Shown piece by piece: positions 1 to 7,798 of a stretch of DNA of 54,656 bases (position 1 is the stretch's first letter; each line of letters starts with the position of its first letter). The translations under genes and the position numbers were made by a program. This DNA is from an uncultured bacterium (GTDB lineage: Bacteria > Verrucomicrobiota > Kiritimatiellia > CAIKKV01 > CAITUY01). Under the pieces are notes generated by a model. It was not told the DNA's origin. It ran no database searches and saw only the letters and a program-made list of their open reading frames with translations. The stretch spans positions 1-54,656 of the forward strand of contig CAITUY010000194.1 of assembly GCA_903895695.1 (NCBI GenBank). The letters run 5' to 3'.

Positions 1-69
1 CCCCTTCGCCGCCTCCAGCGCCACCCGCGCCTTGAACTCATTCGTGTGCACTTTCCGCTTCGCTGCCAT
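1..69 (-). CDS. IS3-family transposase OrfA, N-terminal 23 residues (cut by window edge)
   Basis: The reverse strand reads MAAKRKVHTNEFKARVALEA and continues to the window edge. This is the typical opening of IS3-group OrfA, the helix-turn-helix subunit that binds the ends of the element. Only the first 23 codons are inside the window. A purine-rich ribosome-binding stretch (GGGAG) lies just upstream of the ATG at 69. The call rests on the F-K-A-R-V-A-L-E-A pattern, which is common in this family. Which IS3 subgroup it belongs to cannot be told. Confidence 0.75.
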   Translation of the reverse strand, partial: MAAKRKVHTNEFKARVALEAAKG

Positions 70-121
70 ATCAAATCTCCCGTCCTGTTGGACCGTTGGC
101 TATACCTTAACCACCTGTCCA
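1..121 (-). mobile_element. Probable left end of an IS3-like insertion sequence
   Basis: Upstream of the OrfA start the reverse strand reads TGGACAGGTGGTTAAGGTAT, beginning at 121 with the TG expected at IS3-family termini, about 50 bases before the transposase start. I take 121 as the likely element boundary. This is inference: the other end lies outside the window, so terminal inverted repeats and target duplications cannot be checked. Confidence 0.5.
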
Positions 122-312
122 AAAAACGGGGGGAACTTCACGTCGCCTACAAACGCCTTGATACGCGGATTGGCGGCACGGAGTTGGCGAATCCTCTGGT
201 AGAAATAGAGACTCGGACCACGGCGATATTCCCGACCAATCCGATCAATGTCGTGATTCATGATGTGAACAACCTTGGCCAACTTCGCCTCTCGCGCATT
301 GATCATATTCAC
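100..312 (-). pseudogene. Unrecognised short gene apparently truncated by the IS end
   Basis: A 70-codon frame starts with GTG at 312 (or ATG at 306) and ends at 100. Its composition is protein-like, with mixed charged and aromatic residues such as the run RRGPSLYFYQRIRQL. I do not recognise the family. The last seven codons (FGQVVKV) and the stop fall inside the proposed IS terminus (bases 100-121), so the natural C-terminus was probably replaced by insertion of the element. It could also be a chance frame. Confidence 0.35.
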
Positions 313-327
313 GCACCTCGTTTGCGA

Positions 328-366
328 ATTGGACGTTCGGTATTCAATGTTTAATGTTCGATGCTC
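328..366. repeat. Degenerate TTCRATG-type heptamer repeat
   Basis: The stretch holds variants of a 7-base word (TTCGGTA, TTCAATG, TTTAATG, TTCGATG) in tandem. It covers the 3' end of the four-helix-bundle gene and encodes its last residues and stop. The same word family recurs at 781-992. Confidence 0.7.
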
Positions 367-821
367 GGCCCGCCTACCCGATACTCGCCGCCCTCTTCCC
401 GCACCTTGTTCTTCTCGGCAGTACGAATGCTGGCCACGAAGATACGAATCAACTCATCGGTTTCCCGGTGTGCCGCCTGCGTCTCCCCGGGTTCCGTTAC
501 GAGCGGAACTCTTAGGATGAGTCGCAGAGCGCGCTGGGATTCCCGCAATTCCTTGAGGCAGATGCGAAGTTTGTGAACGAAGTCGTTTTGCGATTCCGCT
601 GCTTGCGCTTCGCCGTGATTGAACAACGGCGAGGTGCCGGACCGCAGCAACTGTCCGCCAACATGGTTCCCGGCCCGGGTCTTCGGCAGCCGCTCCACCA
701 ACCGCACGATGGTCGCCGCATATTCAAGAAGCCGATCCTCAAGATCGTACTTCGCGGAAGGCGACTTCTGGTTCCCAGCTTCAACGTTCGGTGTTGGATG
801 TTCGATGTTCAATGTTCGCAC
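351..821 (-). CDS. Four-helix bundle protein (S23/IVS-type family)
   Basis: A 156-residue protein. The core from about residue 24 on (YDLEDRLLEYAATIVRL, then GNHVGGQLLRSGTS, then ESQNDFVHKLRICLKELRES) matches the small helical family often found in 23S rRNA intervening sequences or as free-standing genes; members are usually about 120 residues. The function of the family is unknown. Residues 2-14 (TLNIEHPTPNVEA) are encoded by the flanking heptamer repeat, so the N-terminal extension is repeat-derived, and the last residues come from the repeat at 328-366. No later ATG is available, so the true start may be non-ATG or the extension may be translated. Confidence 0.7.
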   Translation of the reverse strand: MRTLNIEHPTPNVEAGNQKSPSAKYDLEDRLLEYAATIVRLVERLPKTRAGNHVGGQLLRSGTSPLFNHGEAQAAESQNDFVHKLRICLKELRESQRALRLILRVPLVTEPGETQAAHRETDELIRIFVASIRTAEKNKVREEGGEYRVGGPSIEH

Positions 822-992
822 CCTTTCCTGGACACAGTCGCCAGTGGTCCCACAGGACGCCCACTGGCGCCTTCATCGCAATAACAAAATGAACTTCCAA
901 CATCGAACACTCAACATCGAACATCGAAGCGAAAAGCGACCCTACGGTTCAACGTTGGACGTTCGATGTTCAACGTTCGATGTTCGAAACAG
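781..992. repeat. Cluster of TTCRATG/TTCAACG heptamer repeats in two orientations
   Basis: Words such as TTCGATG, TTCAATG and TTCAACG repeat in tandem at 781-821 and 950-992, with the reverse-complement form (CATCGAA, CATTGAA-like) at 897-930. The opposite orientations could form long imperfect hairpins. The cluster fills the 175-base space between the four-helix-bundle gene and the helicase stop. No gene was seen between 822 and 996. Confidence 0.8.
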
Positions 993-996
993 CCGT

Positions 997-3036
997 TCAT
1001 TCCCACATTGCGTTAATCTGTGCTCTCACCCGCCCGACGATGTCGTGCGACTCCGCGTGGGCGTCCTCTTCGTAGCCCGGCCCGCCGTAGGACTCCAGGC
1101 GGCACGTGGCGCGCACGTCTTCGCTCAGGAAGCGCGACATCTGGGCGTAGGAATGCCGGTCCGACATGTTTGACCAGCGATGGTAGTAGCGGAGCGGCCA
1201 GGTGATGTAGAGGAAGTTACGGGCGCGCGTCATGGCCACATACGCGAGCCGCAGTTCCTCCTCGATCTCCGTGTCGCTGCCCGTAGACATGTCGGACGGC
1301 AGGCAGCCGTCCGAGGTGTGGATCACAAATACTACATCCCACTCGCAGCCCTTGGCCGAGTGAATGGTGGAGAGCACCAGCCAATCCTCGTCGCGCATGG
1401 GCGGCCCGGCCAGGTCGCTGGTCGAAGTCGGCGGGTCGAGCGTCAGGTCGGTCAAAAATTGCTGCCGCGACTTGTATTGCGACGCAATCTGCTCGATATG
1501 CTCCAGGTCGCGCTTCCGCTGCGGGGCGTTCTCGTAGCGGTTGGTCAGCACGTCGTCGTAGTAGGTGCGGATGCGCTGCACGGCGGCGGCCGGGTTCTGC
1601 GAGCCGCTGGCCACCAGGTCGTCCATGACATCCGCGAGCTTGCGCAGCCCTTCGCGCGACGCGGCCGGCCCCTCGAAGGTGCGGATCGAGCGCGGATCGT
1701 TTTCGCGGCAGACGTGCCCGATGGCCCTGGACGCCGTGGCCGGCCCGATACCATCGAGCAACTGCAGGATGCGAAACCACGCGATTTCGTCCTGCGGGTT
1801 CTCCACCACGCGCAGGAAACTGATCAAGTCCTTCACGTGCGCCGCCTCGAGAAAACGCAGGCCGCCGAACTTGTGGTACGGGATGTTGCGCTTTGCGAGT
1901 TCGATTTCGAGCGACGCCGACAGGTGCCCATTGCGGAAGAGTACGGCCTGCTTCTGCAGCGGAATGCCCTGCTCGTAGTGCTCGAGTACCCGGTCCACGA
2001 CAAACTTGTCCTGCGCCGACTCGTCCCGGCAGGTCACGATCAACGGCCGCTCGCCTTCCTTACGGGCGGACCACAGGTCCTTGGTGAAGCGTTCGCGGGC
2101 CTGCGCGATCAGGCGGTTGGTGGTCTCCAGGATCGGCGTCACGGAGCGGTAGTTCTGCTCCAGCGTGACGACCGTCGTATTGGGGTAAAACTTGGGAAAA
2201 TCGAGGATGTTGCGCACGTTGGCGGCGCGAAAACTATAGATACTCTGCGCATCGTCGCCGACGACCATGATGTTGGGATTGTGCTTGCGCATCGCGCGCA
2301 AGATGTCGGCCTGCACGGTGTTCGTGTCCTGAAACTCGTCCACGAGAATATGGTCGAACCGGCCGCCGATCTCGTGCGCCAGGCCGTCGTCGGTCAGGAC
2401 CTGGAGCCAGTAAAACAGGAGATCGTCGTAATCGAGCACGGAGCGCTGCTGCTTGCGGATGACGTAGTTGGTGAAGAGCGGCTTGAGGTGCTCCATCCAC
2501 TCGAAGCACCAAGGATAGTATTTGCGCAGCACGTCGTCGAGCGGCTCGGACCCGTTGACGCAGCGCGAGTAGATCGCGAGACAGGTCCCCTTGCGCGGAA
2601 ACCGCTTGTCCTGGCGGGCCAGGTTAAGCTCGTGCCGCACCACGTTCATCAGGTCCTCGGCATCGGCCTGGTCCATGACGGTGAAATCGGGCGACAGGCC
2701 GGCGGCCTTGGCGTAGGTCCGCAGCAGCCGGTTCGCGATGGCATGGAACGTGCCGCCCCATACGCGGCCGGTCGTGTGCGGCCCGCTCTGGCAGACGGCC
2801 GCGGCCCGCTTGAGCATTTCCTCGGCGGCCCGGCGCGTGAAGGTCATCAGCAGGATACGTTCCGGCGGCACGCCTTGCGCGATCAGCCAGGCCACCCGGT
2901 AAGCCAGCGTCTTGGTCTTGCCGCTGCCCGCTCCCGCCACCACCAGCAGAGGGCCCCCGCCATGGGTCACCGCCTGCCGCTGTTGCGGGTTGAGCTCGCT
3001 CAGCCAGTCTTGGCCGGGTTGTTCGGGTTCATTCAT
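997..3036 (-). CDS. UvrD/PcrA/Rep-type superfamily 1 DNA helicase
   Basis: A 679-residue 3'-5' helicase. The Q motif LNPQQRQAV lies near residue 15 and Walker A AGAGSGKT near 34-41. Walker B is ILVDEFQDTN near 230, followed by GDDAQSIYSFRAA (motif III), LEQNYRS (motif IV) and VAMTRARNFLY (motif VI) near the C-terminus. The length is close to Rep (about 670) and shorter than most PcrA or UvrD proteins (about 720), so the exact subfamily is left open. It would unwind DNA during repair, restart or removal of RecA filaments. The ATG at 3036 begins MNEPEQPG. It is transcribed divergently from the MEMO-family gene, with no overlapping neighbour. Confidence 0.93.
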   Translation of the reverse strand: MNEPEQPGQDWLSELNPQQRQAVTHGGGPLLVVAGAGSGKTKTLAYRVAWLIAQGVPPERILLMTFTRRAAEEMLKRAAAVCQSGPHTTGRVWGGTFHAIANRLLRTYAKAAGLSPDFTVMDQADAEDLMNVVRHELNLARQDKRFPRKGTCLAIYSRCVNGSEPLDDVLRKYYPWCFEWMEHLKPLFTNYVIRKQQRSVLDYDDLLFYWLQVLTDDGLAHEIGGRFDHILVDEFQDTNTVQADILRAMRKHNPNIMVVGDDAQSIYSFRAANVRNILDFPKFYPNTTVVTLEQNYRSVTPILETTNRLIAQARERFTKDLWSARKEGERPLIVTCRDESAQDKFVVDRVLEHYEQGIPLQKQAVLFRNGHLSASLEIELAKRNIPYHKFGGLRFLEAAHVKDLISFLRVVENPQDEIAWFRILQLLDGIGPATASRAIGHVCRENDPRSIRTFEGPAASREGLRKLADVMDDLVASGSQNPAAAVQRIRTYYDDVLTNRYENAPQRKRDLEHIEQIASQYKSRQQFLTDLTLDPPTSTSDLAGPPMRDEDWLVLSTIHSAKGCEWDVVFVIHTSDGCLPSDMSTGSDTEIEEELRLAYVAMTRARNFLYITWPLRYYHRWSNMSDRHSYAQMSRFLSEDVRATCRLESYGGPGYEEDAHAESHDIVGRVRAQINAMWE

Positions 3037-3079
3037 CGTATCGGGGTATCCAGAACGGTTAATGATGTCAAAATTCGAG

Positions 3080-3166
3080 TGAACAGTAAACGGTAAGCCG
3101 TAACCAGAAAAAGTAGCCAGCGCCGACGACTACTGACCGGTGGCACTGTTCACCGTTCACTGTTTT
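3080..3166. repeat. GTTCACT/AGTGAAC heptamer repeats facing each other in a divergent intergenic region
   Basis: Bases 3080-3097 carry the AGTGAAC/AGTAAAC form and 3147-3166 the GTTCACC/GTTCACT form, an imperfect inverted pair. They lie in the 212-base divergent gap (3037-3248) between the helicase and the MEMO-family gene, where both promoters must be. No confident -10/-35 pair was seen. Confidence 0.65.
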
Positions 3167-3248
3167 CTTCCTCCTCACTTCCTCCTTTCCCCGGCCCGCC
3201 ATTTGGAGCTAGACTTCAGCCGTTGGGTGTTGCGCGAAGAGAGGCCTT

Positions 3249-4109
3249 ATGTCTGAGCAACGTCGTGTGAGAACCGCGCTGGGTGCCGGCCGCTGGTTTC
3301 CGGCCGATCGCCAGGAACTGGGCGCCATGGTCGCGCGCTTTGTCGACACGGCCGACGTTCCTCCCCTTGACGGCCGCCTCGTGGCGGTCATTTCGCCCCA
3401 TGCCGGCTATGAATACTCCGGCCCTGTGGCGGGCTACGCTTTCCGGGCCATCCGCGAGGACGCCGCCCAGCGGGGTGCGCCGGATACCGTGGTCATCCTC
3501 GGTTTCGGCCACCGCGCGACTTTCCGTGGGGTAGCCCTGCTGGACGGCACCGCGTTTGCCACCCCCCTCGGCCTGACGCCGCTGGATACCGAGACTGCCG
3601 GCCTGATGACCGCCGCCGACCCGCGTATTACCCTCGACCACCGTCCTCACGTCGGTGAGCATTCCGCCGAGAACCAGGTGCCGTTCGTGCAGGCCGTCCT
3701 GCCCGGAACCCCCATCGTCCTCGCCCTCATGGGCGAGCCGGACCCGATGCTCGCAGCGATGCTGGCTGCCGTGCTGGGCCGGCTGGCCTCGCGGAAAAAG
3801 GTGCTCGTGGTGGCGTCATCTGATATGCTCCACGACCCGGATTACAAGCGCGTGTGCGCGACAGACCGGGTCACGCTCACGCACGTGGCGGCCCTCGACG
3901 GCGACGGCCTGCGCAACGCCTGGAGCTACGACCGGCAGGTCTTCTGCGGCATCGGTCCCGTGACGGCCGCCATGCGGTTCGCGCAAAACCAAGGGTGCGT
4001 GAAGGGCACCGTACTGCGCTACCGGAACAGCGGCGACGACTACCCCGAAAGCCGCGGCCAATGGGTGGTGGGCTACGGCGCGGTGGCATTCGCGACGGGA
4101 CCGGGGTGA
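3249..4109 (+). CDS. MEMO1-like protein (AmmeMemoRadiSam system protein B type)
   Basis: A 286-residue protein of the MEMO family, which has an extradiol-dioxygenase-like fold. Visible signatures are the N-terminal AGRWFPAD, the SPHAGYEYSG segment with its conserved histidine near residue 49, the GHRATFRG region, EHSAENQVPF, the VASSDMLHD segment and the C-terminal YRNSGD followed by GYGAVAF. In bacteria the family is often linked to AMMECR1 and radical SAM partners, but neither is in this window. It is followed after 24 bases by the nitrilase-family gene on the same strand. The activity of bacterial members is not established. The start is an ATG at the beginning of a conserved N-terminus. 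Confidence 0.88.
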   Translation: MSEQRRVRTALGAGRWFPADRQELGAMVARFVDTADVPPLDGRLVAVISPHAGYEYSGPVAGYAFRAIREDAAQRGAPDTVVILGFGHRATFRGVALLDGTAFATPLGLTPLDTETAGLMTAADPRITLDHRPHVGEHSAENQVPFVQAVLPGTPIVLALMGEPDPMLAAMLAAVLGRLASRKKVLVVASSDMLHDPDYKRVCATDRVTLTHVAALDGDGLRNAWSYDRQVFCGIGPVTAAMRFAQNQGCVKGTVLRYRNSGDDYPESRGQWVVGYGAVAFATGPG

Positions 4110-4133
4110 GGGCAAACAGTCAGCGTGACTCCC

Positions 4134-4943
4134 ATGCACGGATCGACCGATAAACTTCGCGTGACGCTACTGCAGGTCAGCGCCGGCCAGGACATGCAGA
4201 CTAATCTGGTTCGGCTCAAGCACCTGTTGGACGGCATCGGCGCCACCGACCTCATCGCCCTGCCCGAGGTGTTCTCTGTCCGCGGCAGCGACCAGGACTA
4301 CCGCCGCAGCGCACAGCCCGTGGCCGGGCAGACCACCGCCTTCCTGGCCTCGATCGCCCACCGCCACAACGCCTGGGTACTGGCCGGCAGCATCATCGAG
4401 GATGCCGGCCATGCGCTCTACAACACCAGCGTGCTGCTCAACCGGCGGGGAGATGTCGTGGCCAGTTACCGCAAGATCCACCTGTTTGAGGCCTCGCTCG
4501 AAAACGGGCAAATCATCCGCGAAAGCGAGACGTACAATGCCGGCACCGAACCCGTCATGACCGAACTGGAAGGCTGGCGCTGCGGCATGGCAATTTGCTA
4601 CGATCTACGTTTTCCTGAACTATTCCGCCACTATTCCAACGAGGGCGCTCACTTGTTCTTCGTGCCGTCCAACTTCACGCAGCGCACGGGCAAGGACCAC
4701 TGGACCGTCCTGCTGCGCGCCCGCGCCATCGAAAACCAATGCTTTGTCGTGGCCCCCGACCAATGCGGCACCAACCCGCACACCCACGTGGAGAGTCACG
4801 GCCACAGCATGATCGTGGGTCCCTGGGGTGAAGTGCTGGCCGATATCGAGGAGGGCGAACGAGCCGTCACCGTGACGCTCGACCATTATGACCTGAACCA
4901 AACCCGTCGCCGCATCCCGGCGCTCACCCATCGCAAAATGTAA
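4134..4943 (+). CDS. Carbon-nitrogen hydrolase of the nitrilase superfamily (Nit1/Nit2-like)
   Basis: About 269 residues. The catalytic triad is visible: Glu in LPEVFS (near 45), Lys in YRKIHLFE (near 114) and Cys in MAICYDLRFPELFR (near 155). YRKIHLFE and CYDLRFPE are typical of the Nit1/Nit2 branch, whose members act as omega-amidases or deaminated-glutathione amidases, so a small-amide repair role is likely. The exact substrate is not shown. I prefer the ATG at 4134; an in-frame GTG at 4125 is possible. The stop is five bases before the next gene, so it is probably co-transcribed with the RNA methyltransferase. Confidence 0.9.
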   Translation: MHGSTDKLRVTLLQVSAGQDMQTNLVRLKHLLDGIGATDLIALPEVFSVRGSDQDYRRSAQPVAGQTTAFLASIAHRHNAWVLAGSIIEDAGHALYNTSVLLNRRGDVVASYRKIHLFEASLENGQIIRESETYNAGTEPVMTELEGWRCGMAICYDLRFPELFRHYSNEGAHLFFVPSNFTQRTGKDHWTVLLRARAIENQCFVVAPDQCGTNPHTHVESHGHSMIVGPWGEVLADIEEGERAVTVTLDHYDLNQTRRRIPALTHRKM

Positions 4944-4948
4944 TCCCT

Positions 4949-6274
4949 ATGACATCGCAACCGCCCGAGGGCGCCCCCCGCCCTATCTCCGCCCCTTCCA
5001 GTTCAGTTACGGACCGGCAACCATTGACGCCGCAGCCTCCCGCAACCGACAGTCTTCAATCTTCAGTCTTCAATCTTCAATCCGCTCCCCGTCCCATCCT
5101 CGTGACGTGCGGGCTCGGCTCGGCGCCCTGGCTGGCTGCCGAACTGCGCGCCCTCGGGTTCGAGGTCACCGCCGAGCGCGACTCCGGGGCCGAGCTCGTC
5201 GGCACCCTGCGCGATGCCATGCAGCTCAACCTGCTGCTGCGCACCGGCAACCGCGTGCTGCTGGAACTCGGTCGCCAGCACGCCTTGAACGCCGATGACC
5301 TCTACCGTTTTGTCACCGCGCTAGCCTGGGAAAGCGTGCTGCCCGAAGAGGGCTATTTCACCGTCGCCTCGTTCGTCAACACACCCTCCATCCGCGATAC
5401 GCGCTTCGTCAACGTGCGCTGCAAGGATGCCATCGTCGACCGCTTCCGCGGCCTGACCGGCCGCCGCCCCAACTCGGGCAACGAGCGTTCCGGCGCCGTG
5501 GTGTTCGTCTACTGGAACGGCAGCGACCTGCGCCTCTACCTCGACACGTCCGGCGAATCGCTCTCGCGGCGCGGCTACCGCAAGATCCCGCTCGCCGCCC
5601 CCATGCAGGAAACCCTGGCGGCCGCCGTCGTGCTCGCGACCGGCTGGACGGGCGATGCACCCTTCGTCAATCCCATGTGCGGCAGCGGCACGCTGGCCAT
5701 CGAGGCAGCCCTGATCGCCACGGGCCGCCCGCCCGGCCTTCTGCGCAGCGAGTTCGCGTTCCAGCACCTGCGCGGCTACGACGACGCCCTCTGGCGCGAA
5801 CTGCGCGCCGAGGCCCAGCGCCGCCCGGTCCGCAAGCCGCCGTACCCCATCGTCGCCTCCGATCTCAGCGGCGAAGCGATCGAGGCCGCCCGCCGCAGTG
5901 CGCGCACGGCCGGCGTGGAGCACCTGATCGAATTCCACGTGTGCGACTTTGCCGCAACCCCGCTCCCCGCCGTTCCCGGCATCGTCATCCTGAACCCGGA
6001 GTACGGCGAACGCCTCGGCGAGGACGAACCGGAATCGCCCCTGTACCGCCGCATCGGCGATTTCTTTAAGCAACAATGCCAGGGCTGGCAAGGTTTCGTG
6101 TTCACCGGCAATCTCGCCTGGGGCAAGCAGATCGGCCTGCGCACAAGCTCCAAGCAGCTCTTCTTCAACAGCAAGATCGAGTGCCGACTGCTTGGGTTCC
6201 GGATCTATGCCGGCAGCGTGCGCAGCAAATACGCAGCCGGCCCGGACGCCAAGGCGGACGTCACGTCCACATAG
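4949..6274 (+). CDS. THUMP-type class I RNA methyltransferase (RlmL N-domain/YpsC-like, probable 23S rRNA guanine-N2)
   Basis: 441 residues. A THUMP-like RNA-binding part (about 50-210, with FVNVRCKDAIVDRFR) precedes a Rossmann methyltransferase domain. NPMCGSGTLAIEAALIA near 242 is the AdoMet-binding motif I, and ASDLSGEAIEAARRSA follows. The catalytic motif IV reads NPEYGERLGED near 349, where most relatives have NPPYGERL. Related proteins make m2G in 23S rRNA. The first 49 residues are Pro/Ser/Gln-rich and include a heptamer-repeat insertion (SLQSSVFNLQS). The start is the ATG five bases after the nitrilase stop. The stop is followed four bases later by the next methyltransferase gene. Confidence 0.88.
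   Translation: MTSQPPEGAPRPISAPSSSVTDRQPLTPQPPATDSLQSSVFNLQSAPRPILVTCGLGSAPWLAAELRALGFEVTAERDSGAELVGTLRDAMQLNLLLRTGNRVLLELGRQHALNADDLYRFVTALAWESVLPEEGYFTVASFVNTPSIRDTRFVNVRCKDAIVDRFRGLTGRRPNSGNERSGAVVFVYWNGSDLRLYLDTSGESLSRRGYRKIPLAAPMQETLAAAVVLATGWTGDAPFVNPMCGSGTLAIEAALIATGRPPGLLRSEFAFQHLRGYDDALWRELRAEAQRRPVRKPPYPIVASDLSGEAIEAARRSARTAGVEHLIEFHVCDFAATPLPAVPGIVILNPEYGERLGEDEPESPLYRRIGDFFKQQCQGWQGFVFTGNLAWGKQIGLRTSSKQLFFNSKIECRLLGFRIYAGSVRSKYAAGPDAKADVTST
5051..5083 (+). repeat. CTTCAAT/CTTCAGT heptamer repeat inside a coding region
   Basis: More than four tandem 7-base units (CTTCAAT, CTTCAGT, CTTCAAT, CTTCAAT) lie in frame in the leader of the RNA methyltransferase gene. Three units span 21 bases, so translation gives a 7-residue periodicity (LQSSVFN). 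The same word family is present at 6500-6542 in the next gene. Confidence 0.85.
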
Positions 6275-6278
6275 CGTG

Positions 6279-7523
6279 ATGCTACACCACGAAGCATTTG
6301 ACCTGACTGTCGACGACGTGGCCTTCGGCGGCAAGGCCATCGGCCGCCATGAGGGTAAGGTCTGCTTCGTGCCCGGCGCCCTGCCCGGCGAACGCGTCCG
6401 TGTGCGCCCCGTCCACGATCGGGAGGCCTTTACCGACGCCGAACTCGTGGCGGTACTCGACCCTTCTCCCGACCGCATCCCGCCAGCCTGCCCCCTGGCT
6501 CTCTCCCCCAATATTCAATCTTCAGTTCTCAGTCTTCAATCCCGGCCCTGCCCCGGCTGCTCCTACCAGCACGTGGCCTACGCCGTGGAACTGGCCCTCA
6601 AACAGCGTCAATTCGAGTCGCTGCTCGAACGCCATGCCGGCGTATCGCGCGAGGTGTGCCGTCCGCCGGTTGCCGCGCCGGTTCCCCTGGGCTACCGCAA
6701 CAAGATGGTGCTGCACGCGCAACTCGATGGCCGCGACGTGCGTGTGGGCTACTACGCCGCCGACAATGCGACCGTCATCGACGTGCCCGCCTGCCCGCTC
6801 GCCATGGAGCCGATCAACGCGTGCCTCGCCGAGCGCCGCGCGGACCCCTCGTTCCGGCGTACGCTGCGCGATGCCATGTCTCTCACCTTCCGCTGGACCG
6901 AACGTGACGGCGCGCTCTGGTGGCGCGGTCAGGCCGGGGAGAAGGACGTGTGGCTCGTGGAAGCCACGGTCCTCGGTCCGCTCTCGGTGCCGCGGGGCAG
7001 TTTCTACCAAGTGAACCCGGCCATGGCGAATCTGCTGGTCGGGGCCGTGCGTGATCGCCTCGCCGGGCTGCAGCCGGCCGCGGCCGTGGATCTATTCTGC
7101 GGGATCGGCGTGTTCGCCCTGGCGGCAGCCCTGGCCGGCGTGCCACGGGTCGCCGGCGTGGACGTGGATGGACCGGGCCTGAAGGCGGCCGCGTACAATG
7201 CCCGGCAGCGGCAGTTGGCTTCGATCGCCTGGCACGCCGGAACGGCCGACGAAGGGCTAGGGAACCTCGCGGCGGATTTCCCATGGCGCGACACCGTACT
7301 GATCGTCGACCCGCCCCGGACCGGGCTGGGCCGCGAGGTGATCCGGCAGATCGGCCGCCACCGGCCGGCCCGGACGATCTATATTTCCTGCGCGGCCGAT
7401 ACGATGACGCGCGATGCCAAATGGCTGCAGGAGGCGGGCTACCGCGTGGAGTCATCCCAGCTCTTCGATATGTTCCCGCGCACCGCCCACTTCGAATCGG
7501 TCACGGAATTCACGCGGGAATAG
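6279..7523 (+). CDS. rlmD: RlmD/RumA-type 23S rRNA (uracil-5-)-methyltransferase
   Basis: 414 residues from the ATG at 6279, four bases after the previous stop. A TRAM-like domain (LTVDDVAFGGKAIGRHEGKV) starts the protein. The AdoMet fold shows VDLFCGIGVFALAAA, then VDPPRTGLG, the catalytic Cys in TIYISCAADT and the general-base Glu in HFESVTEF. It should make m5U in 23S rRNA; RlmD is favoured over TrmA because iron-sulfur cysteines are present. These are C (IPPAC), C-x2-C (RPCPGC) and a later C (DVPAC). The spacing C-x19-C-x2-C exceeds the usual C-x5-C-x2-C by 14 residues, which are repeat-encoded. RlmCD or RumA-like paralogues remain possible. Confidence 0.9.
   Translation: MLHHEAFDLTVDDVAFGGKAIGRHEGKVCFVPGALPGERVRVRPVHDREAFTDAELVAVLDPSPDRIPPACPLALSPNIQSSVLSLQSRPCPGCSYQHVAYAVELALKQRQFESLLERHAGVSREVCRPPVAAPVPLGYRNKMVLHAQLDGRDVRVGYYAADNATVIDVPACPLAMEPINACLAERRADPSFRRTLRDAMSLTFRWTERDGALWWRGQAGEKDVWLVEATVLGPLSVPRGSFYQVNPAMANLLVGAVRDRLAGLQPAAAVDLFCGIGVFALAAALAGVPRVAGVDVDGPGLKAAAYNARQRQLASIAWHAGTADEGLGNLAADFPWRDTVLIVDPPRTGLGREVIRQIGRHRPARTIYISCAADTMTRDAKWLQEAGYRVESSQLFDMFPRTAHFESVTEFTRE
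6500..6542 (+). repeat. Heptamer repeat inserted between iron-sulfur cysteine codons
   Basis: About 42 bases made of TTCAATC, TTCAGTT, CTCAGTC and TTCAATC words, flanked by a C-rich lead, lie between the first and second cluster cysteines of the RlmD-like gene. 42 bases is six heptamers and 14 codons, so the frame is kept. Confidence 0.85.
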
Positions 7524-7651
7524 GCAACGCGGTCGCCGGAAAGCTCACGGTCCCTGCACGTCATGGCCCGCGGCCCGAAACTACTGCTGCGACGTAAAGC
7601 GCACACTCGACTCATTGTCGACGGTAAGCACTCTTGCCATGGTTGATCAAC

Positions 7652-7777
7652 ACCCTCCAGTTCGAATCCCTTCTCCCGGAACGACCGGACACGCGTCTCG
7701 ACGGCGTGCGCATCATAAAGCGTATTCCGTTTCTCCACGATCTCGTTTGCCGCCGCCTCAATCCCCAGTCTTGCGCC
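7652..7777 (-). pseudogene. Decayed C-terminal fragment of an HD-GYP response regulator
   Basis: Reverse-strand codons read LGIEAAANEIVEKRNTLYDA and run on to SFREKGFELE. Compared with the C-terminal part of the intact REC-HD-GYP gene at 14435-15526 (LGIEAALAEIVDKR, then LFREKGFTLD), about 23 of 39 residues match. Nothing of the HD-GYP catalytic core remains. The fragment lies directly downstream of the Cache-HAMP gene, in the same frame, after its TGA stop at 7799. It is most simply the tail of a lost paralogue, left by deletion. Bases 7524-7651 hold nothing else I recognise. Confidence 0.65.
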
Positions 7778-7798
7778 CGAGCCAGACGGGCACTTCGA

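Noticed and set aside
328..992. CRISPR-like array of short repeats
   Set aside because: Units are 7 bases, degenerate and without spacers; no cas genes nearby.
1180..3096. Long plus-strand open frame opposite the helicase gene
   Set aside because: It is the antisense shadow of an intact UvrD-type gene in GC-rich DNA; its translation has no recognisable motifs.
5321..6511. Long minus-strand frame opposite the two RNA methyltransferase genes
   Set aside because: Antisense of well-supported coding sequence; low-complexity Ala/Gly/Arg composition.
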